Assembly: GCA_002086835.1 (NCBI GenBank)
Contig: MVIG01000035.1
Span: 1 to 53,459, forward strand
Direction of reading: 5' to 3'
DNA from: Mycolicibacterium porcinum
GTDB lineage: Bacteria; Actinomycetota; Actinomycetes; Mycobacteriales; Mycobacteriaceae
Length of the DNA: 53,459 nt
Below are positions 8,489 through 17,279 of this stretch, piece by piece. A program made the translations under genes and the position numbers. The notes under the pieces were generated by a model, which worked only from the letters and a program-made list of their open reading frames with translations, was not told the origin of the DNA and did no database searches. The stretch's first letter is position 1; each line of letters opens with the position of its first letter.

Positions 8489-9373
8489 CTAGTGGATGGC
8501 CGAATTCCTCACCCGGTCAACCGTCCACACAACCAGCCAGATCCCGCACGCGATCGTGACGATCACGAAGCTCGGCGGCATGTTGAAGATCGCCGACACC
8601 GTCAGGCCGGCCCACACCGATATGACGCTGATCCCGGTCGAGATGGTCATCGCCAGAACCGGCCGCGCCGTCACCATGATCGCCGTCGCGGCCGGGGTGA
8701 CGACGAGCGCGAACAACAGCAGCGTGCCCACGGCCAGCACCGCCATGGTCACCGCGATTCCCAGCAGGACCATGAACAGCACCGACAACGCGCGTACCGG
8801 TATCCCCTTGGCCTCGGCCACCTGTGCGTTGACCGATGCGAACAGCAATGGGCGGAAAACGAATACGACCGTCGCGGCCAGCACGAGCAGCAGCGCGGTG
8901 AAGGTCAGCAGTTGCTGATGCGTGATGGCCAGCAGGTTGCCGAACAACACGTTGGTCAGCGTGGACGAATTCTTGGTCGCCAGCGAGTTGAAGAACAGGC
9001 CGAAGCCGGTGGCCAGGGCCAGCACCGTGCCGGTGGCCACCTCGCGATCGTGAGCCCGGCTGCCCAACGCCCCGATCACGAGCGCGCCGCCGACGCAGAA
9101 CGCGCCGAGGCCCAACCCGACCGGAAGCCCGAGCAGCGCGGCACCGGTGGCGCCGGGCAGACCGATGTGGGCCAGCGCGTGGGCGGCGAACGCGGTGTTG
9201 CGCACGATGACGAAATAGCCGATCAGCCCGGCCGCCAACGCCACCAACGTGCCGCCGATCAACGCGTTGCGCATGAACGCCGAGGTCAGGATCTGCCACC
9301 AGTTGTGCTGGTAGCCCAGCGCCAGACTGCTTTGGGCAAACGTGCCGTGCGCCAGCAGTCCCGCCGACATCAA
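8489..9373 (-). CDS. znuB: ZnuB-type metal ABC transporter permease
   Basis: Membrane subunit of a family-3 (ABC-3) zinc importer. The 294 residues hold about eight hydrophobic segments, with the conserved block AFAAHALAHIGLPGATGAALLG (residues 62-83) that marks this permease family. It overlaps the ATPase gene by 4 bp (ATGA) and is the third gene in the order znuA-znuC-znuB. The Zur-like operator upstream of znuA makes zinc the likely substrate; manganese is a less likely alternative. The AztB permease of AztABCD systems is the closest functional model, given the AztD-like genes nearby. Confidence 0.88.
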   Translation of the reverse strand: MMSAGLLAHGTFAQSSLALGYQHNWWQILTSAFMRNALIGGTLVALAAGLIGYFVIVRNTAFAAHALAHIGLPGATGAALLGLPVGLGLGAFCVGGALVIGALGSRAHDREVATGTVLALATGFGLFFNSLATKNSSTLTNVLFGNLLAITHQQLLTFTALLLVLAATVVFVFRPLLFASVNAQVAEAKGIPVRALSVLFMVLLGIAVTMAVLAVGTLLLFALVVTPAATAIMVTARPVLAMTISTGISVISVWAGLTVSAIFNMPPSFVIVTIACGIWLVVWTVDRVRNSAIH

Positions 9374-10146
9374 CCGCTCCTCATGTACATCTGCCCCAGC
9401 GGGGTGTGGGCCACCTGCACCTTGGTTCCGTAGAGGTGGGTGAGCAGGTCGGCATCGACCACCTCGTCGATGGCCGCGTGGTGAGCGTGCCCGTCGAGCA
9501 GATAGATGGCGCTGTCCAGCACGCTCAGCAGTGGGTTGAGGTCATGGGCGACAACGAGAATCGTCACCCCGAGGTCCTGGTTGAGCCGGGCCAGCAACTG
9601 CACGATCTCGTGCTGGTTGCGCAGGTCGAGCGCGGCCAGCGGCTCGTCGAGGATCAGCATCTTCGGATGTCCGACAAGAGCATTGGCCAGTGCGATGCGC
9701 TGCCGTTGGCCGCCGGACAGTTCCGACAGCCGCATGGTGGCGAACTCGGTGGCCTCGACCGAGGCCAGGGCCTCGTCGACCCGGGCCCGGTCGGCGGCCG
9801 ATGTCCGGGTGAAACCCCACCTGCGCCCGGTGAGTCCCAGGGTCACCGCACCGCGGGCCCTGATGGCCTCCCCCGCGCCCGCCGCGTAGTCCTGCGGGAC
9901 GTAGCCGATCAGGTCGTTGTGCTCACCCGGTGCGCCTCCGAGCACCCGCACCGAGCCCGACGCCGCGGGCAGCAGGCCGAGGATGACCTGCAGCATCGTG
10001 GACTTGCCCGATCCGTTGGAGCCGATGAGCGCGACGATGCCGCCGGTCGGGATCTCGAAGGTGCCCTCCGACCAGATCAGCCGTCCCCCGCGCACGGCGC
10101 TGACGTCGTCGAAGACGAGGGCAGGCGGGTCCGCGCCGGCGGGCAC
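9370..10146 (-). CDS. znuC: ZnuC-type metal ABC transporter ATPase
   Basis: ATPase subunit of the zinc importer, 258 residues. Walker A is GSNGSGKST, the signature is LSGGQRQRIA, Walker B is MLILDEP, and the switch histidine lies in VVAHDL. The GTG start at 10146 is chosen because its G is shared with the znuA stop (TAGTG), a standard coupling arrangement; the longer reading frame to 10200 would run back into znuA. It overlaps znuB by 4 bp. Confidence 0.9.
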   Translation of the reverse strand: MPAGADPPALVFDDVSAVRGGRLIWSEGTFEIPTGGIVALIGSNGSGKSTMLQVILGLLPAASGSVRVLGGAPGEHNDLIGYVPQDYAAGAGEAIRARGAVTLGLTGRRWGFTRTSAADRARVDEALASVEATEFATMRLSELSGGQRQRIALANALVGHPKMLILDEPLAALDLRNQHEIVQLLARLNQDLGVTILVVAHDLNPLLSVLDSAIYLLDGHAHHAAIDEVVDADLLTHLYGTKVQVAHTPLGQMYMRSG

Positions 10147-11120
10147 TAGGCCTGGATTCCGAGCGCTTTGGCGAGCGCCGTCAATTGGTTCACCTGCCAA
10201 GCCTCGAACGAATCCGCTCCCGGCGCCACCGTTTCGGTGACATCGACAACCGGAATGCCCGCGCTCTCGGCGGCGGACCGGATCTGCTTGGGCAGCGAGC
10301 CCTCGGTCTGAGTGTTGTAGATCAGCACGTCGGCACCGTGGTCGGCGAGCAGGCGCAGGAACGCATCCAGGTCGGCCGGTGACGGGTCGGCCTCATTGGA
10401 CGAGGCGGCCTGGTAGCCCGCCGGGGTCGCGTTGACCAGGCCGACGGCGGCCGCCATGTCGTCGAACACGGCCTCCGTCGCGGCGTAGCGCTTCCCGGCA
10501 GCCTTCGCCTTGATGTCGGTGATCAGCTGCTGGTAGGGCTGCATCGAGGTGGTGAACTCTGCGCGTCGCTGCGCGAAGTAATCCCGCGCGTCAGGAGCCA
10601 GCTGGCCCAGTTCCTCGGTGATCGTGTCGGCGACACCGGTCACCGTGGCGGGGTTGTACCAGGCGTGCGGGTTGTTCGAGTGCGCGTGGGCATGGCCGCC
10701 CTCACCGTCGCCATGGTCATGGTCATGGTCGCCGTCGCCGGCCCCGATGGCCGAGACGACGATGGCGTTCGGCGCGGTGCTCTGGGCCAGCTTGGCCGCC
10801 CACTCGTCGTAGTGGCCGCCGTTGATGACCACCAGCTGCGCGCCCTGGAACTTGGCCGCGTCCGCGGGCGAGGGCTCGAAGTCGTGCGGGTCGACCGACG
10901 ACCCGGCCAGCACCGTGGTCACCTTCGCGCAGTCTCCGCCCAGTGCGGACGCGATGTCGCCCCACTGGTCGACGCTGACGACCACGTTGACCGGTGTGGT
11001 CACGCAGTTCCCGGCGGACTCGGGCTGTTGGGTCTCGTCAGAGCCGCACGCGGCGAGGGCGAGTGGGGTGGCCAGCAGGAACGCGGTGGCCACGGCGCGG
11101 AGATTCAGGGGCGGGAGCAC
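10146..11120 (-). CDS. znuA: ZnuA-type zinc-binding lipoprotein
   Basis: Substrate-binding lipoprotein of the zinc importer. It has a signal peptide with lipobox LAAC, a cluster A-1 metal-binding fold, and a His/Asp-rich loop (DGDHDHDHGDGEGGHAHAHS) of the kind seen in zinc rather than manganese binders. Metal ligands include the His in INGGHYDEW and the NPHAW histidine. GTG 11120 gives a clean lipoprotein signal (MLPPLNLRAVATAFLLATPL). The frame stays open to GTG 11156, but that start would place the Zur-like site inside the coding region. No clear ribosome-binding site precedes 11120, so the message may be leaderless. Confidence 0.87.
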   Translation of the reverse strand: MLPPLNLRAVATAFLLATPLALAACGSDETQQPESAGNCVTTPVNVVVSVDQWGDIASALGGDCAKVTTVLAGSSVDPHDFEPSPADAAKFQGAQLVVINGGHYDEWAAKLAQSTAPNAIVVSAIGAGDGDHDHDHGDGEGGHAHAHSNNPHAWYNPATVTGVADTITEELGQLAPDARDYFAQRRAEFTTSMQPYQQLITDIKAKAAGKRYAATEAVFDDMAAAVGLVNATPAGYQAASSNEADPSPADLDAFLRLLADHGADVLIYNTQTEGSLPKQIRSAAESAGIPVVDVTETVAPGADSFEAWQVNQLTALAKALGIQA

Positions 11121-11128
11121 GGCGATAA

Positions 11129-11143
11129 CGATAACCGTTTGCA
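11129..11143. promoter_or_regulatory. Zur-like operator, znuA side
   Basis: CGATAACCGTTTGCA has the same 6-3-6 shape as the other three sites here (half-sites near TGAAAA/TTTTCA). Aligned over 20 bp with the site at 22581-22600 it is identical at 17 positions. It ends 9 bp upstream of the chosen znuA start. Confidence 0.68.
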
Positions 11144-11174
11144 TTAGCGGATGCACGTCCGGATGATGATTTAT

Positions 11175-11189
11175 TGAAAATCGTTTTCA
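11175..11189. promoter_or_regulatory. Zur-like operator, cobW side
   Basis: TGAAAATCGTTTTCA is a perfect palindrome of six-base arms around TCG, lying 13 bp before the ATG of the COG0523 GTPase and next to its AAGGAG ribosome-binding site. Mycobacterial Zur sites are AT-rich palindromes of this type. With the 11129 site it makes a two-operator divergent promoter. Confidence 0.82.
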
Positions 11190-11201
11190 TTAAGGAGTCC
11201 G

Positions 11202-12332
11202 ATGTCCGATCTGCTGCCCGTCACCGTCCTGTCCGGCTTTCTCGGCGCCGGAAAGACCACACTGCTCAACCACATCCTGGCCAACCGCGACGGCAGGCGG
11301 GTGGCGGTGATCGTCAACGACATGAGCGAGGTCAACATCGACGCAGCACTCATCGCGGGCCAGGGGCAGCTCGACCGAACCGAGGAAAAGCTCGTCGAGC
11401 TGACCAACGGCTGCATCTGCTGCACCCTGCGGAAGGACCTGGTGGAGGCAGTCGGCGCGCTGGCGCGACAGAACCGGTTCGACCAGCTGGTGATCGAGTC
11501 GACGGGCATCTCCGAACCGATGCCGGTCGCGGCGACCTTCAGCTGGGAATTCGAGGACGGCTTCAGCCTGGGCGACCTGGCCCGACTGGACACCCTGGTG
11601 ACCGTCGTCGACGCATCGACCTTTCTGACCGAGTTAGCCCGGGGCGAAGCGCTGGCCGAGCGGGATCTGGCCGCAGGCGAGGGGGATGCCCGCAGCATCG
11701 CCGACCTGCTCACCGATCAGGTGGAATTCGCGGACGTCATCCTGCTCAACAAGACCGACCTGGTGAGCCCGGCGACCCTCGACACCGTCCAGACACTGCT
11801 GCGCAGACTGAATCCGACCGCCAAGCTGATCCGGACCGACCACGGCGTCGTCGACATCGGCGAGGTGCTGGGCACCGGCCTGTTCGACCCGGAGGCCGCC
11901 GCCCAAACCCCCGGCTGGGACGAAGAGATCGCCGACGGACACACACCGGAAACCGAGGAGTACGGCATCAGCTCGATGACCTTCCGCTCCGACCGGCCGT
12001 TCCATCCCCAGCGCCTCGGCGACGCGCTCGGTCAGGTGACAAGGGTGTTGCGCAGCAAGGGATTCTGCTGGGTCGCCAGCCGCCCGACGATCGCCGCCAT
12101 CTGGTCGCAGGCCGGCCCGAACCTGGTGATCGAGCCGGCGCAGTACTGGTCGGGGACCGAGATCGCACCCGGTCAGGAGATCGTGTTCATCGGGATCAAG
12201 CTCGACCGGGACGCGATCGACGGACTTCTGCGCTCGGCCCTGCTGACGGATGCCGAACTGGCCGAGGGCGAGCAGGCGTGGATGAGCTACCCCGATCCCC
12301 TACCGGCCTGGAACGTCACGCACTCGCATTGA
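11202..12332 (+). CDS. COG0523 (CobW/ZNG1-type) zinc GTPase chaperone
   Basis: Cytoplasmic G3E GTPase of the YciC/ZigA/ZNG1 class, thought to deliver zinc to client enzymes in zinc starvation. The 376 residues have intact motifs: Walker [12 protein letters not shown] (residues 12-22), metal-binding NGCICCTL (CxCC, near residue 70), NKTD base recognition near residue 185, and a CobW C-terminal domain with [15 protein letters not shown] follows AAGGAG by 5 nt and sits beside a perfect Zur-like palindrome, so induction by zinc limitation is expected. It is divergent from znuACB. Cobalt delivery (true CobW) is unlikely. Confidence 0.9.
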   Translation: MSDLLPVTVLSGFLGAGKTTLLNHILANRDGRRVAVIVNDMSEVNIDAALIAGQGQLDRTEEKLVELTNGCICCTLRKDLVEAVGALARQNRFDQLVIESTGISEPMPVAATFSWEFEDGFSLGDLARLDTLVTVVDASTFLTELARGEALAERDLAAGEGDARSIADLLTDQVEFADVILLNKTDLVSPATLDTVQTLLRRLNPTAKLIRTDHGVVDIGEVLGTGLFDPEAAAQTPGWDEEIADGHTPETEEYGISSMTFRSDRPFHPQRLGDALGQVTRVLRSKGFCWVASRPTIAAIWSQAGPNLVIEPAQYWSGTEIAPGQEIVFIGIKLDRDAIDGLLRSALLTDAELAEGEQAWMSYPDPLPAWNVTHSH

Positions 12333-12370
12333 GCGACCTGCAAACCCTGGGAGCACATCGAAACTGCAGC

Positions 12371-12403
12371 CAGGGACACAACATCGCCACTGTTGTGTCC
12401 CTG
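12371..12403. terminator. Perfect 12-bp hairpin between convergent genes
   Basis: CAGGGACACAAC and its exact complement flank a 9-nt loop (12383-12391), in the 108-bp gap between the convergent COG0523 GTPase and AztD-like genes. No T-tract follows on either strand, so it may be a non-canonical bidirectional terminator or an mRNA end-stabilising structure. Confidence 0.55.
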
Positions 12404-12440
12404 AGTGCAATCTCGGTGCGGTGCTGAACCTTTGGTGCGG

Positions 12441-13601
12441 CTAGTGTTCGTGGCCGACCGTGCCGCTGAGCTCATTGGGCACCTGATCGAGCGTCACCGA
12501 CGGGCCTTTCTCGCCGGATTCGACATCGACGGCGTGAACCTGCCTGGTGGCCGGGTCGGCGACGAATACGTCGTGGCCGCGGGCGAAAACGCTCGGCCGG
12601 GGCTGCTGCCAGTCGTCGGGCTCGGTCCACGGCTCGACCACCGCGATCGTCTTGACGGTCCGCCCCGATGCCGGATCGATGACGTGGAGATTGCCGTCCG
12701 TACCCAGGATGAGGCCTTCGGCGTGCGGTCCCCGCGCCAGTGACCGGAACGAGTAGCTGACCGACTGCGGCAGCGGCACCAGCCGCAGTTGGTCGGTCAC
12801 GGTGTCGACGAGGGCGAAGCGGTTGGGCCGCTCCAGCTCGGCATCGGGATCGACCTTGTAGTCGCCCAGCGCCACCGGCGAGTCCTGGTGCCCGCGCACC
12901 GTGCCGACCCGGCCATACTCGTCCGGGGCCGCGATCTTGGTGAACGCGCCGTCAGCGTAGGCCAGTACCCCGTTCTCGCAACCGAATACGAGAGTGGAAG
13001 TTTCCACCACCGTTTCTCCGTGGATGCCGGGGCACTCGTTGTTGCGGGCGATCTCGCGATCGGAGGCGTCGAAAGCGACTGCGCCGCTGCGCTCGTCGGA
13101 ATTTCCCTCACTACGCACCCAACTGCCGTCGTCGAGCACGACCGCCACGCCGTGGTGCGGCTCGGGCGCTTTCATACCCCGCATCCGCGGCGCCGCGGCG
13201 GCGATATCGTGCGGGTTGAGCACGGTGATCTCGCCGGACCCGTCGGCGAACAGCACCGTGTGTTCCCCGTGTGCCACGACGTGACCGGGCTCGTCGGCCA
13301 TGAAGGTGGTGTCGGTCAGCCGGCCGGCCGCCGCGTCGAGCAGGCGGAAACCCTGATCGGTGGTCACCAGCACATGCGCGTCGTCACCAGCCGGGTTCAC
13401 CCGCAGGAACCCGTCCAGCGGGAGATCGGCTTTGACCTGCAAGCTGTTGCCGTCCAGCACGTACAGTCCACCGTCGTAGGTGACCACCAGCGGATCGGGT
13501 ATCGGCTCCCGCGCCGCCGGCTGCGATTCGCCACCGCCACAACCGGTCAGCGCCACTCCGAGCGCGCTGACCAGCATGAGGACCTTCGTGGACTTCGGCA
13601 T
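12441..13601 (-). CDS. AztD-like secreted zinc metallochaperone (beta-propeller lipoprotein)
   Basis: A 386-residue lipoprotein (lipobox LTGC after a 20-residue signal) made of repeated beta-propeller strands such as GGLYVLDGNSLQVKADLPLD and GSGEITVLNPHDIAA. Histidine-containing loops (EPGHVVAHGEHT, APEPHHGVAVV, CPGIHGETVV) resemble AztD, the periplasmic zinc chaperone that hands zinc to AztC in Paracoccus. ATG 13601 is preceded by AAGGAGAAC. It is second in a two-gene run behind a related lipoprotein, next to znuACB, so zinc handling outside the membrane is the best inference. A generic propeller protein remains possible. Confidence 0.7.
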   Translation of the reverse strand: MPKSTKVLMLVSALGVALTGCGGGESQPAAREPIPDPLVVTYDGGLYVLDGNSLQVKADLPLDGFLRVNPAGDDAHVLVTTDQGFRLLDAAAGRLTDTTFMADEPGHVVAHGEHTVLFADGSGEITVLNPHDIAAAAPRMRGMKAPEPHHGVAVVLDDGSWVRSEGNSDERSGAVAFDASDREIARNNECPGIHGETVVETSTLVFGCENGVLAYADGAFTKIAAPDEYGRVGTVRGHQDSPVALGDYKVDPDAELERPNRFALVDTVTDQLRLVPLPQSVSYSFRSLARGPHAEGLILGTDGNLHVIDPASGRTVKTIAVVEPWTEPDDWQQPRPSVFARGHDVFVADPATRQVHAVDVESGEKGPSVTLDQVPNELSGTVGHEH

Positions 13602-13627
13602 TCGTTCTCCTTCTCGCTGTTGTGGAC

Positions 13628-14740
13628 TCACCAGCCCGCGGCCGCCAGAAAATCCGGGGTGACATCCGTGCGGTGCGTGCGCACCACCCGTAAGCCGTCC
13701 GCGTAGTCGATTTCGTGCACTGCCCGTGCGGAGGCGTCGTTGACGTAGGCCCGCCCGGCGCCGACCTCGATCACCGGCGCGCCGACGGGAGCGGCGAGCA
13801 GGTCGATGCGGCTGATGTCGGCGCCTGCCGCCACATCGAGGGCGTGCAGTACGCCGTCCCGGGTCAGGGCCAGCACCGTGCTGGCATCGGCGGTGTTGAC
13901 GGCGACCACGCCGGGAAGCCGCATCGAAGCCCAGCGGCGGCCGTTGAGCAGCCATACCTCGTCACCGGCCACCGCCGCCAGAGAATTGCCCTGCCTACGA
14001 AAGCCGAACGGCCCCAACGCTTCGCGCGGTCGCGTCGCGAAGGGGATGCTCTCGACCACCGGCGCTCCGCTGCGACGCGAGACCTTCAGCGCACCGTCGC
14101 GGCAGCCGAGCACGACCGCCCGCCGAAGCACCGCCGCATCGGTGACCGCCGGACAATCTCCGAGCACCGCCGTGGTTTCGGCCTTCTTCGTGACCTGTCC
14201 CCTTTCGGTGACCGTCAACACGTCGTCACCCAATGCGAATGCGGCTGTTGCTTTTTCATGATCTCCGACCCCTGAAGGCGGCATGACCGCGCCCCGCGCG
14301 AAGGCGTCCCGATCCAGCGTTGCGACCGAACCGTCCGCACGGCGCACGACGGCCAGCGCGCCGGAAGCCCGCACCGCGGCGATGCGCCCCTCGATCCGTC
14401 CCACCACCGTCGGCGGTCCGTCGTAGAAGTGCGAATGGTCTCCGTGGTCGAACGTCCACGCCCCGCCGTCGAGGACCGTCGTTCCGGCGTCGCCGTGCAG
14501 GTAGGCGTACCGGCCGTCCCCACTCACGGCATCGACTCGGCCGAACTCCCCCAACCCGGTCTCGGCCTGCCCGGCGACATCAAGCACAGCGGCGGCACCC
14601 GTCGGGCGCTCCACCAGGATCAGGCGCGTCACCGCCCGCTCGGACTCCCGGGGCGACGCGGCGTGCGGGGCGTCCGCAGGGGTGGCGCAACCGGCGGCCA
14701 GCAGGACAACGAGCGTCATCACCCAGGCCCTGTTCAGCAC
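13628..14740 (-). CDS. Secreted AztD-related propeller lipoprotein
   Basis: A 370-residue lipoprotein (lipobox AAGC at about residue 18) with propeller-type repeats and the His/Asp segment FDHGDHSHFYDGPP near residue 94, similar to a metal-binding loop of AztD proteins. It is a diverged paralogue of the gene 26 nt downstream. The GTG start lies 19 bp from a Zur-like site and lacks a ribosome-binding site, so it may be leaderless. Two such chaperones beside one zinc importer is unusual. Their division of labour is not evident from sequence. Confidence 0.65.
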   Translation of the reverse strand: MLNRAWVMTLVVLLAAGCATPADAPHAASPRESERAVTRLILVERPTGAAAVLDVAGQAETGLGEFGRVDAVSGDGRYAYLHGDAGTTVLDGGAWTFDHGDHSHFYDGPPTVVGRIEGRIAAVRASGALAVVRRADGSVATLDRDAFARGAVMPPSGVGDHEKATAAFALGDDVLTVTERGQVTKKAETTAVLGDCPAVTDAAVLRRAVVLGCRDGALKVSRRSGAPVVESIPFATRPREALGPFGFRRQGNSLAAVAGDEVWLLNGRRWASMRLPGVVAVNTADASTVLALTRDGVLHALDVAAGADISRIDLLAAPVGAPVIEVGAGRAYVNDASARAVHEIDYADGLRVVRTHRTDVTPDFLAAAGW

Positions 14741-14759
14741 GCTAAACTCTTATCATTAA

Positions 14760-14774
14760 TGACATTCATTTTCA
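14760..14774. promoter_or_regulatory. Zur-like operator between the AztD-related gene and bluB
   Basis: TGACATTCATTTTCA keeps the TTTTCA half-site and 6-3-6 spacing of the other Zur-like sites in the window; the left arm is degenerate. It lies 19 bp from the lipoprotein start and 47 bp from bluB, so either or both could be controlled. Confidence 0.6.
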
Positions 14775-14821
14775 ATAAGACCTGGGTTCGCCGGCCCTGC
14801 GCCCCCGCATAAGCTCGATCC

Positions 14822-15481
14822 GTGTCTGAGCACGCCTTCAACCCCGACGAGCGCCGCGCCGTCTACCGGGCCATCGCCGAACGTCGCGACATGCGCCGTT
14901 TCGTCCCCGACAGCACGGTGCCGCCCGAGGTCCTCGGCCGGCTGCTGCAGGCCGCCCATGCGGCGCCGAGCGTCGGCCTGATGCAGCCGTGGCGCTTCAT
15001 CCGGATCACCGACGACGCGCTGCGCGGCAAGATCCACGCCCTCGTCGACCAGGAGCGCATCCACACCGCCGACGCCCTCGGGGTCCGCGGCGACGAGTTC
15101 CTGGCGCTGAAGGTCGAGGGCATCCTCGACTGCGCCGAACTGTTCGTCGTCGCCCTCGGCGAGAACCGCGACCGGCATATCTTCGGCCGCCGCACCCTCC
15201 CGCAGATGGACCTGGCCTCGGTGTCCTGCGCCATCCAGAACATGTGGCTGGCCGCGCGCGCCGAAGGACTCGGCATGGGCTGGGTGTCCATCTTCGAGCC
15301 GGCGCCGCTCGCCGATTTGATGGGCATGCCCGACGGTGCCGAGCCCGTGGCGATCCTGTGCCTGGGCCCGGTTCCCGAGTTCCCGGACCGGCCCGTGCTG
15401 GAGATCGAGCACTGGACCGTCGGTCGCCCACTGCCCGAATTCGTGGCGGAGAACGGGTGGCCGGCCGAGGCATCGTCCTAG
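14822..15481 (+). CDS. bluB: BluB, 5,6-dimethylbenzimidazole synthase
   Basis: Flavin-destroying enzyme that turns reduced FMN and oxygen into 5,6-dimethylbenzimidazole, the lower ligand of cobalamin. The 219 residues carry the nitroreductase-fold BluB signatures: RRDMRRFVPD (residues 21-30), APSVGLMQPWRFI, IQNMWLAARAEGLGMGWVSI and an aspartate in QMDLAS, which is likely the catalytic acid. GTG start. It leads a same-strand run (bluB, pxpA, permease, TIGR03943). Its position beside a Zur-like site and near a cobalamin-riboswitch transporter is unexpected for a B12 gene. Confidence 0.92.
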   Translation: MSEHAFNPDERRAVYRAIAERRDMRRFVPDSTVPPEVLGRLLQAAHAAPSVGLMQPWRFIRITDDALRGKIHALVDQERIHTADALGVRGDEFLALKVEGILDCAELFVVALGENRDRHIFGRRTLPQMDLASVSCAIQNMWLAARAEGLGMGWVSIFEPAPLADLMGMPDGAEPVAILCLGPVPEFPDRPVLEIEHWTVGRPLPEFVAENGWPAEASS

Positions 15482-15490
15482 GCTGGTCGG

Positions 15491-16252
15491 GTGGCCGCCT
15501 CCGTGGACCTCAATGCCGACCTCGGTGAGAGTTTCGGCGCGTGGAAGCTCGGTGACGACGAGGCCATGCTCAGGCTGGTCACCAGTGCCAATGTGGCCTG
15601 CGGTTTCCACGCCGGGGACCCGGCAGTGCTGCTGCGCACCTGCCGCGAGGCCGCGGCGCGGGGCGTACGCGTCGGCGCCCAGGTGAGTTACCGGGACCTG
15701 GCCGGCTTCGGCAGGCGCTTCATCGACGTCACCCCAGAGGACCTGATCGCCGACGTGATCTATCAAATCTCTGCGTTGCAGGGGATTGCCCAAGCCGCTG
15801 GCACGACGGTGACGTACGTGAAACCCCATGGTGCGCTGTACAACACGATCGTCGGCCATCGCGAACAGGCTGCCGCCGTCGCGGCTGCGGTGATCGCCGT
15901 CGACCCAGGCCTGCCGGTGCTCGGCCTGTCCGGTTCCGTGTTCTTCGAAGAGGCGAAGCGGCGCGGGCTGCGCACCGTGGCCGAGGCTTTCGCCGACCGC
16001 GCCTACCAGCCCAACGGCGCGCTGGTGTCTCGCCGCGAGCCGGGCGCCGTGCTGCACGACGCTGCCGAGATCGCCGAGCGGGTGTCCGGCATGGTGACGG
16101 CGGGGCAGGTCACCGCAGTGGACGGATCTGTCATTCCGGTGACGGTGGAATCGGTGTGCGTACACGGAGATTCGCCTGGCGCGGTGGAGATTGCCACGGC
16201 GGTGCGCGAGCGCCTGCTCGCCGAAGGGGTCAGGCTGAGCACCTTCGACTGA
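15491..16252 (+). CDS. pxpA: PxpA/YcsF-family 5-oxoprolinase subunit A
   Basis: A LamB/YcsF family protein of 253 residues starting [20 protein letters not shown], with [12 protein letters not shown] and VKPHGALYN, all hallmarks of PxpA. In other bacteria PxpA works with PxpB and PxpC to hydrolyse 5-oxoproline to glutamate using ATP. The partner genes are not next to it here, so it either pairs with subunits elsewhere or has another role. GTG start 9 nt after the bluB stop suggests one transcript with bluB. Confidence 0.9.
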   Translation: MAASVDLNADLGESFGAWKLGDDEAMLRLVTSANVACGFHAGDPAVLLRTCREAAARGVRVGAQVSYRDLAGFGRRFIDVTPEDLIADVIYQISALQGIAQAAGTTVTYVKPHGALYNTIVGHREQAAAVAAAVIAVDPGLPVLGLSGSVFFEEAKRRGLRTVAEAFADRAYQPNGALVSRREPGAVLHDAAEIAERVSGMVTAGQVTAVDGSVIPVTVESVCVHGDSPGAVEIATAVRERLLAEGVRLSTFD

Positions 16253-16277
16253 CAGGTTCGCCTGGCATGATGGCCGC

Positions 16278-17279
16278 GTGGTGGCAAACCCGGCGGTGCG
16301 GCGTTGGCGGCCGAGTTCCATGCAAGTGCTGGTGGTCGGCGTCATCGCGTTGGCCTTGGCCGGCACCACCCTGCAGGCCTTCGTCGAGAACACCCCCGAT
16401 GTGGCGACGGCGGCCACCGTGTTCTGCGGTGTGTTCGTGCAGGCCCTGCCGTTCCTGGCACTCGGTGTCATCATCAGCGGTCTGATCGCGGTATTCGTGA
16501 CACCGGACCGCCTGGCCAGATGGCTGCCGAAACGTACGGGTGCGGCGATCCTGGCGGCGGGCATCGGAGGCGCAGCTCTGCCCGGGTGCGAATGCGGTTC
16601 GGTTCCGGTGGCGCGCAGGCTTTTCGGCGACGGCACCGACGGTAGCGCGGTGGGCGCCGCGGCATTGACCTTCATGCTCGCGGCACCTGCCGTCAATCCC
16701 GTCGTGCTGGTAGCGACGGCCGTCGCGTTCCCCGGCCACCCCGAGATGGTGGCCGCGCGCTGCACGGCATCGCTGCTGACCGCGCTGATCATGGGTGCAC
16801 TCTGGGCCAGATTCGGCAGCCCGGCGTGGATCACCCGGCGCTTACCCAAGCCACAGCACGGTGAAGGCTCCAAGTGGATGGTGTTCACCGAGGCGGCGCG
16901 CCACGACTTCCTCTCGGCAGCGTCCTACCTGGTCGTCGGCGCGGCTGCCGCGGCCGCGCTGCACGTGCTGGTGCCGACCTGGGTCTACGAGCACCTGGCC
17001 GGCCAGCTGATCCTCGGCGTGATCACCATGGCGGTGCTCGCCGTCGTGCTGGCACTGTGTTCGGAGGCCGACGCGTTCGTCGCGGCCAGCCTCACCATGC
17101 TGCCGCTGCTGCCGAGGCTGGTGTTCCTGGTCGTCGGCCCCGCCGTCGACATCAAGCTGTTCGCGATGCAGGCCGGGATGTTCGGCCGGGCCTTCGCCAA
17201 TCGCTTCGCTCCCGTGACCTTTCTGGTCGCCACCGTCGTCGCGACCGGTGTGGGACTGCTGATCGTGGGGCCGCAGTGA
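16278..17279 (+). CDS. YcgR/YraQ-type permease (DUF318)
   Basis: Integral membrane protein of 333 residues with about eight hydrophobic segments. Between segments it has the strongly conserved PGCECGSVPVARRL of the DUF318 permease family, whose paired cysteines may bind metal or thiols. It overlaps the TIGR03943 partner by 4 bp, a pairing known from B. subtilis ycgR-ycgQ and common in actinobacteria. Transport substrate is unknown; the zinc and cobalt surroundings suggest a metal-linked role. It is the third gene in the bluB run. Confidence 0.82.
   Translation: MVANPAVRRWRPSSMQVLVVGVIALALAGTTLQAFVENTPDVATAATVFCGVFVQALPFLALGVIISGLIAVFVTPDRLARWLPKRTGAAILAAGIGGAALPGCECGSVPVARRLFGDGTDGSAVGAAALTFMLAAPAVNPVVLVATAVAFPGHPEMVAARCTASLLTALIMGALWARFGSPAWITRRLPKPQHGEGSKWMVFTEAARHDFLSAASYLVVGAAAAAALHVLVPTWVYEHLAGQLILGVITMAVLAVVLALCSEADAFVAASLTMLPLLPRLVFLVVGPAVDIKLFAMQAGMFGRAFANRFAPVTFLVATVVATGVGLLIVGPQ

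Noticed and set aside
14756-16888. A 710-codon open frame on the minus strand
   Set aside because: It lies opposite bluB, pxpA and the permease, all with clear family motifs. Composition is of the shadow type.
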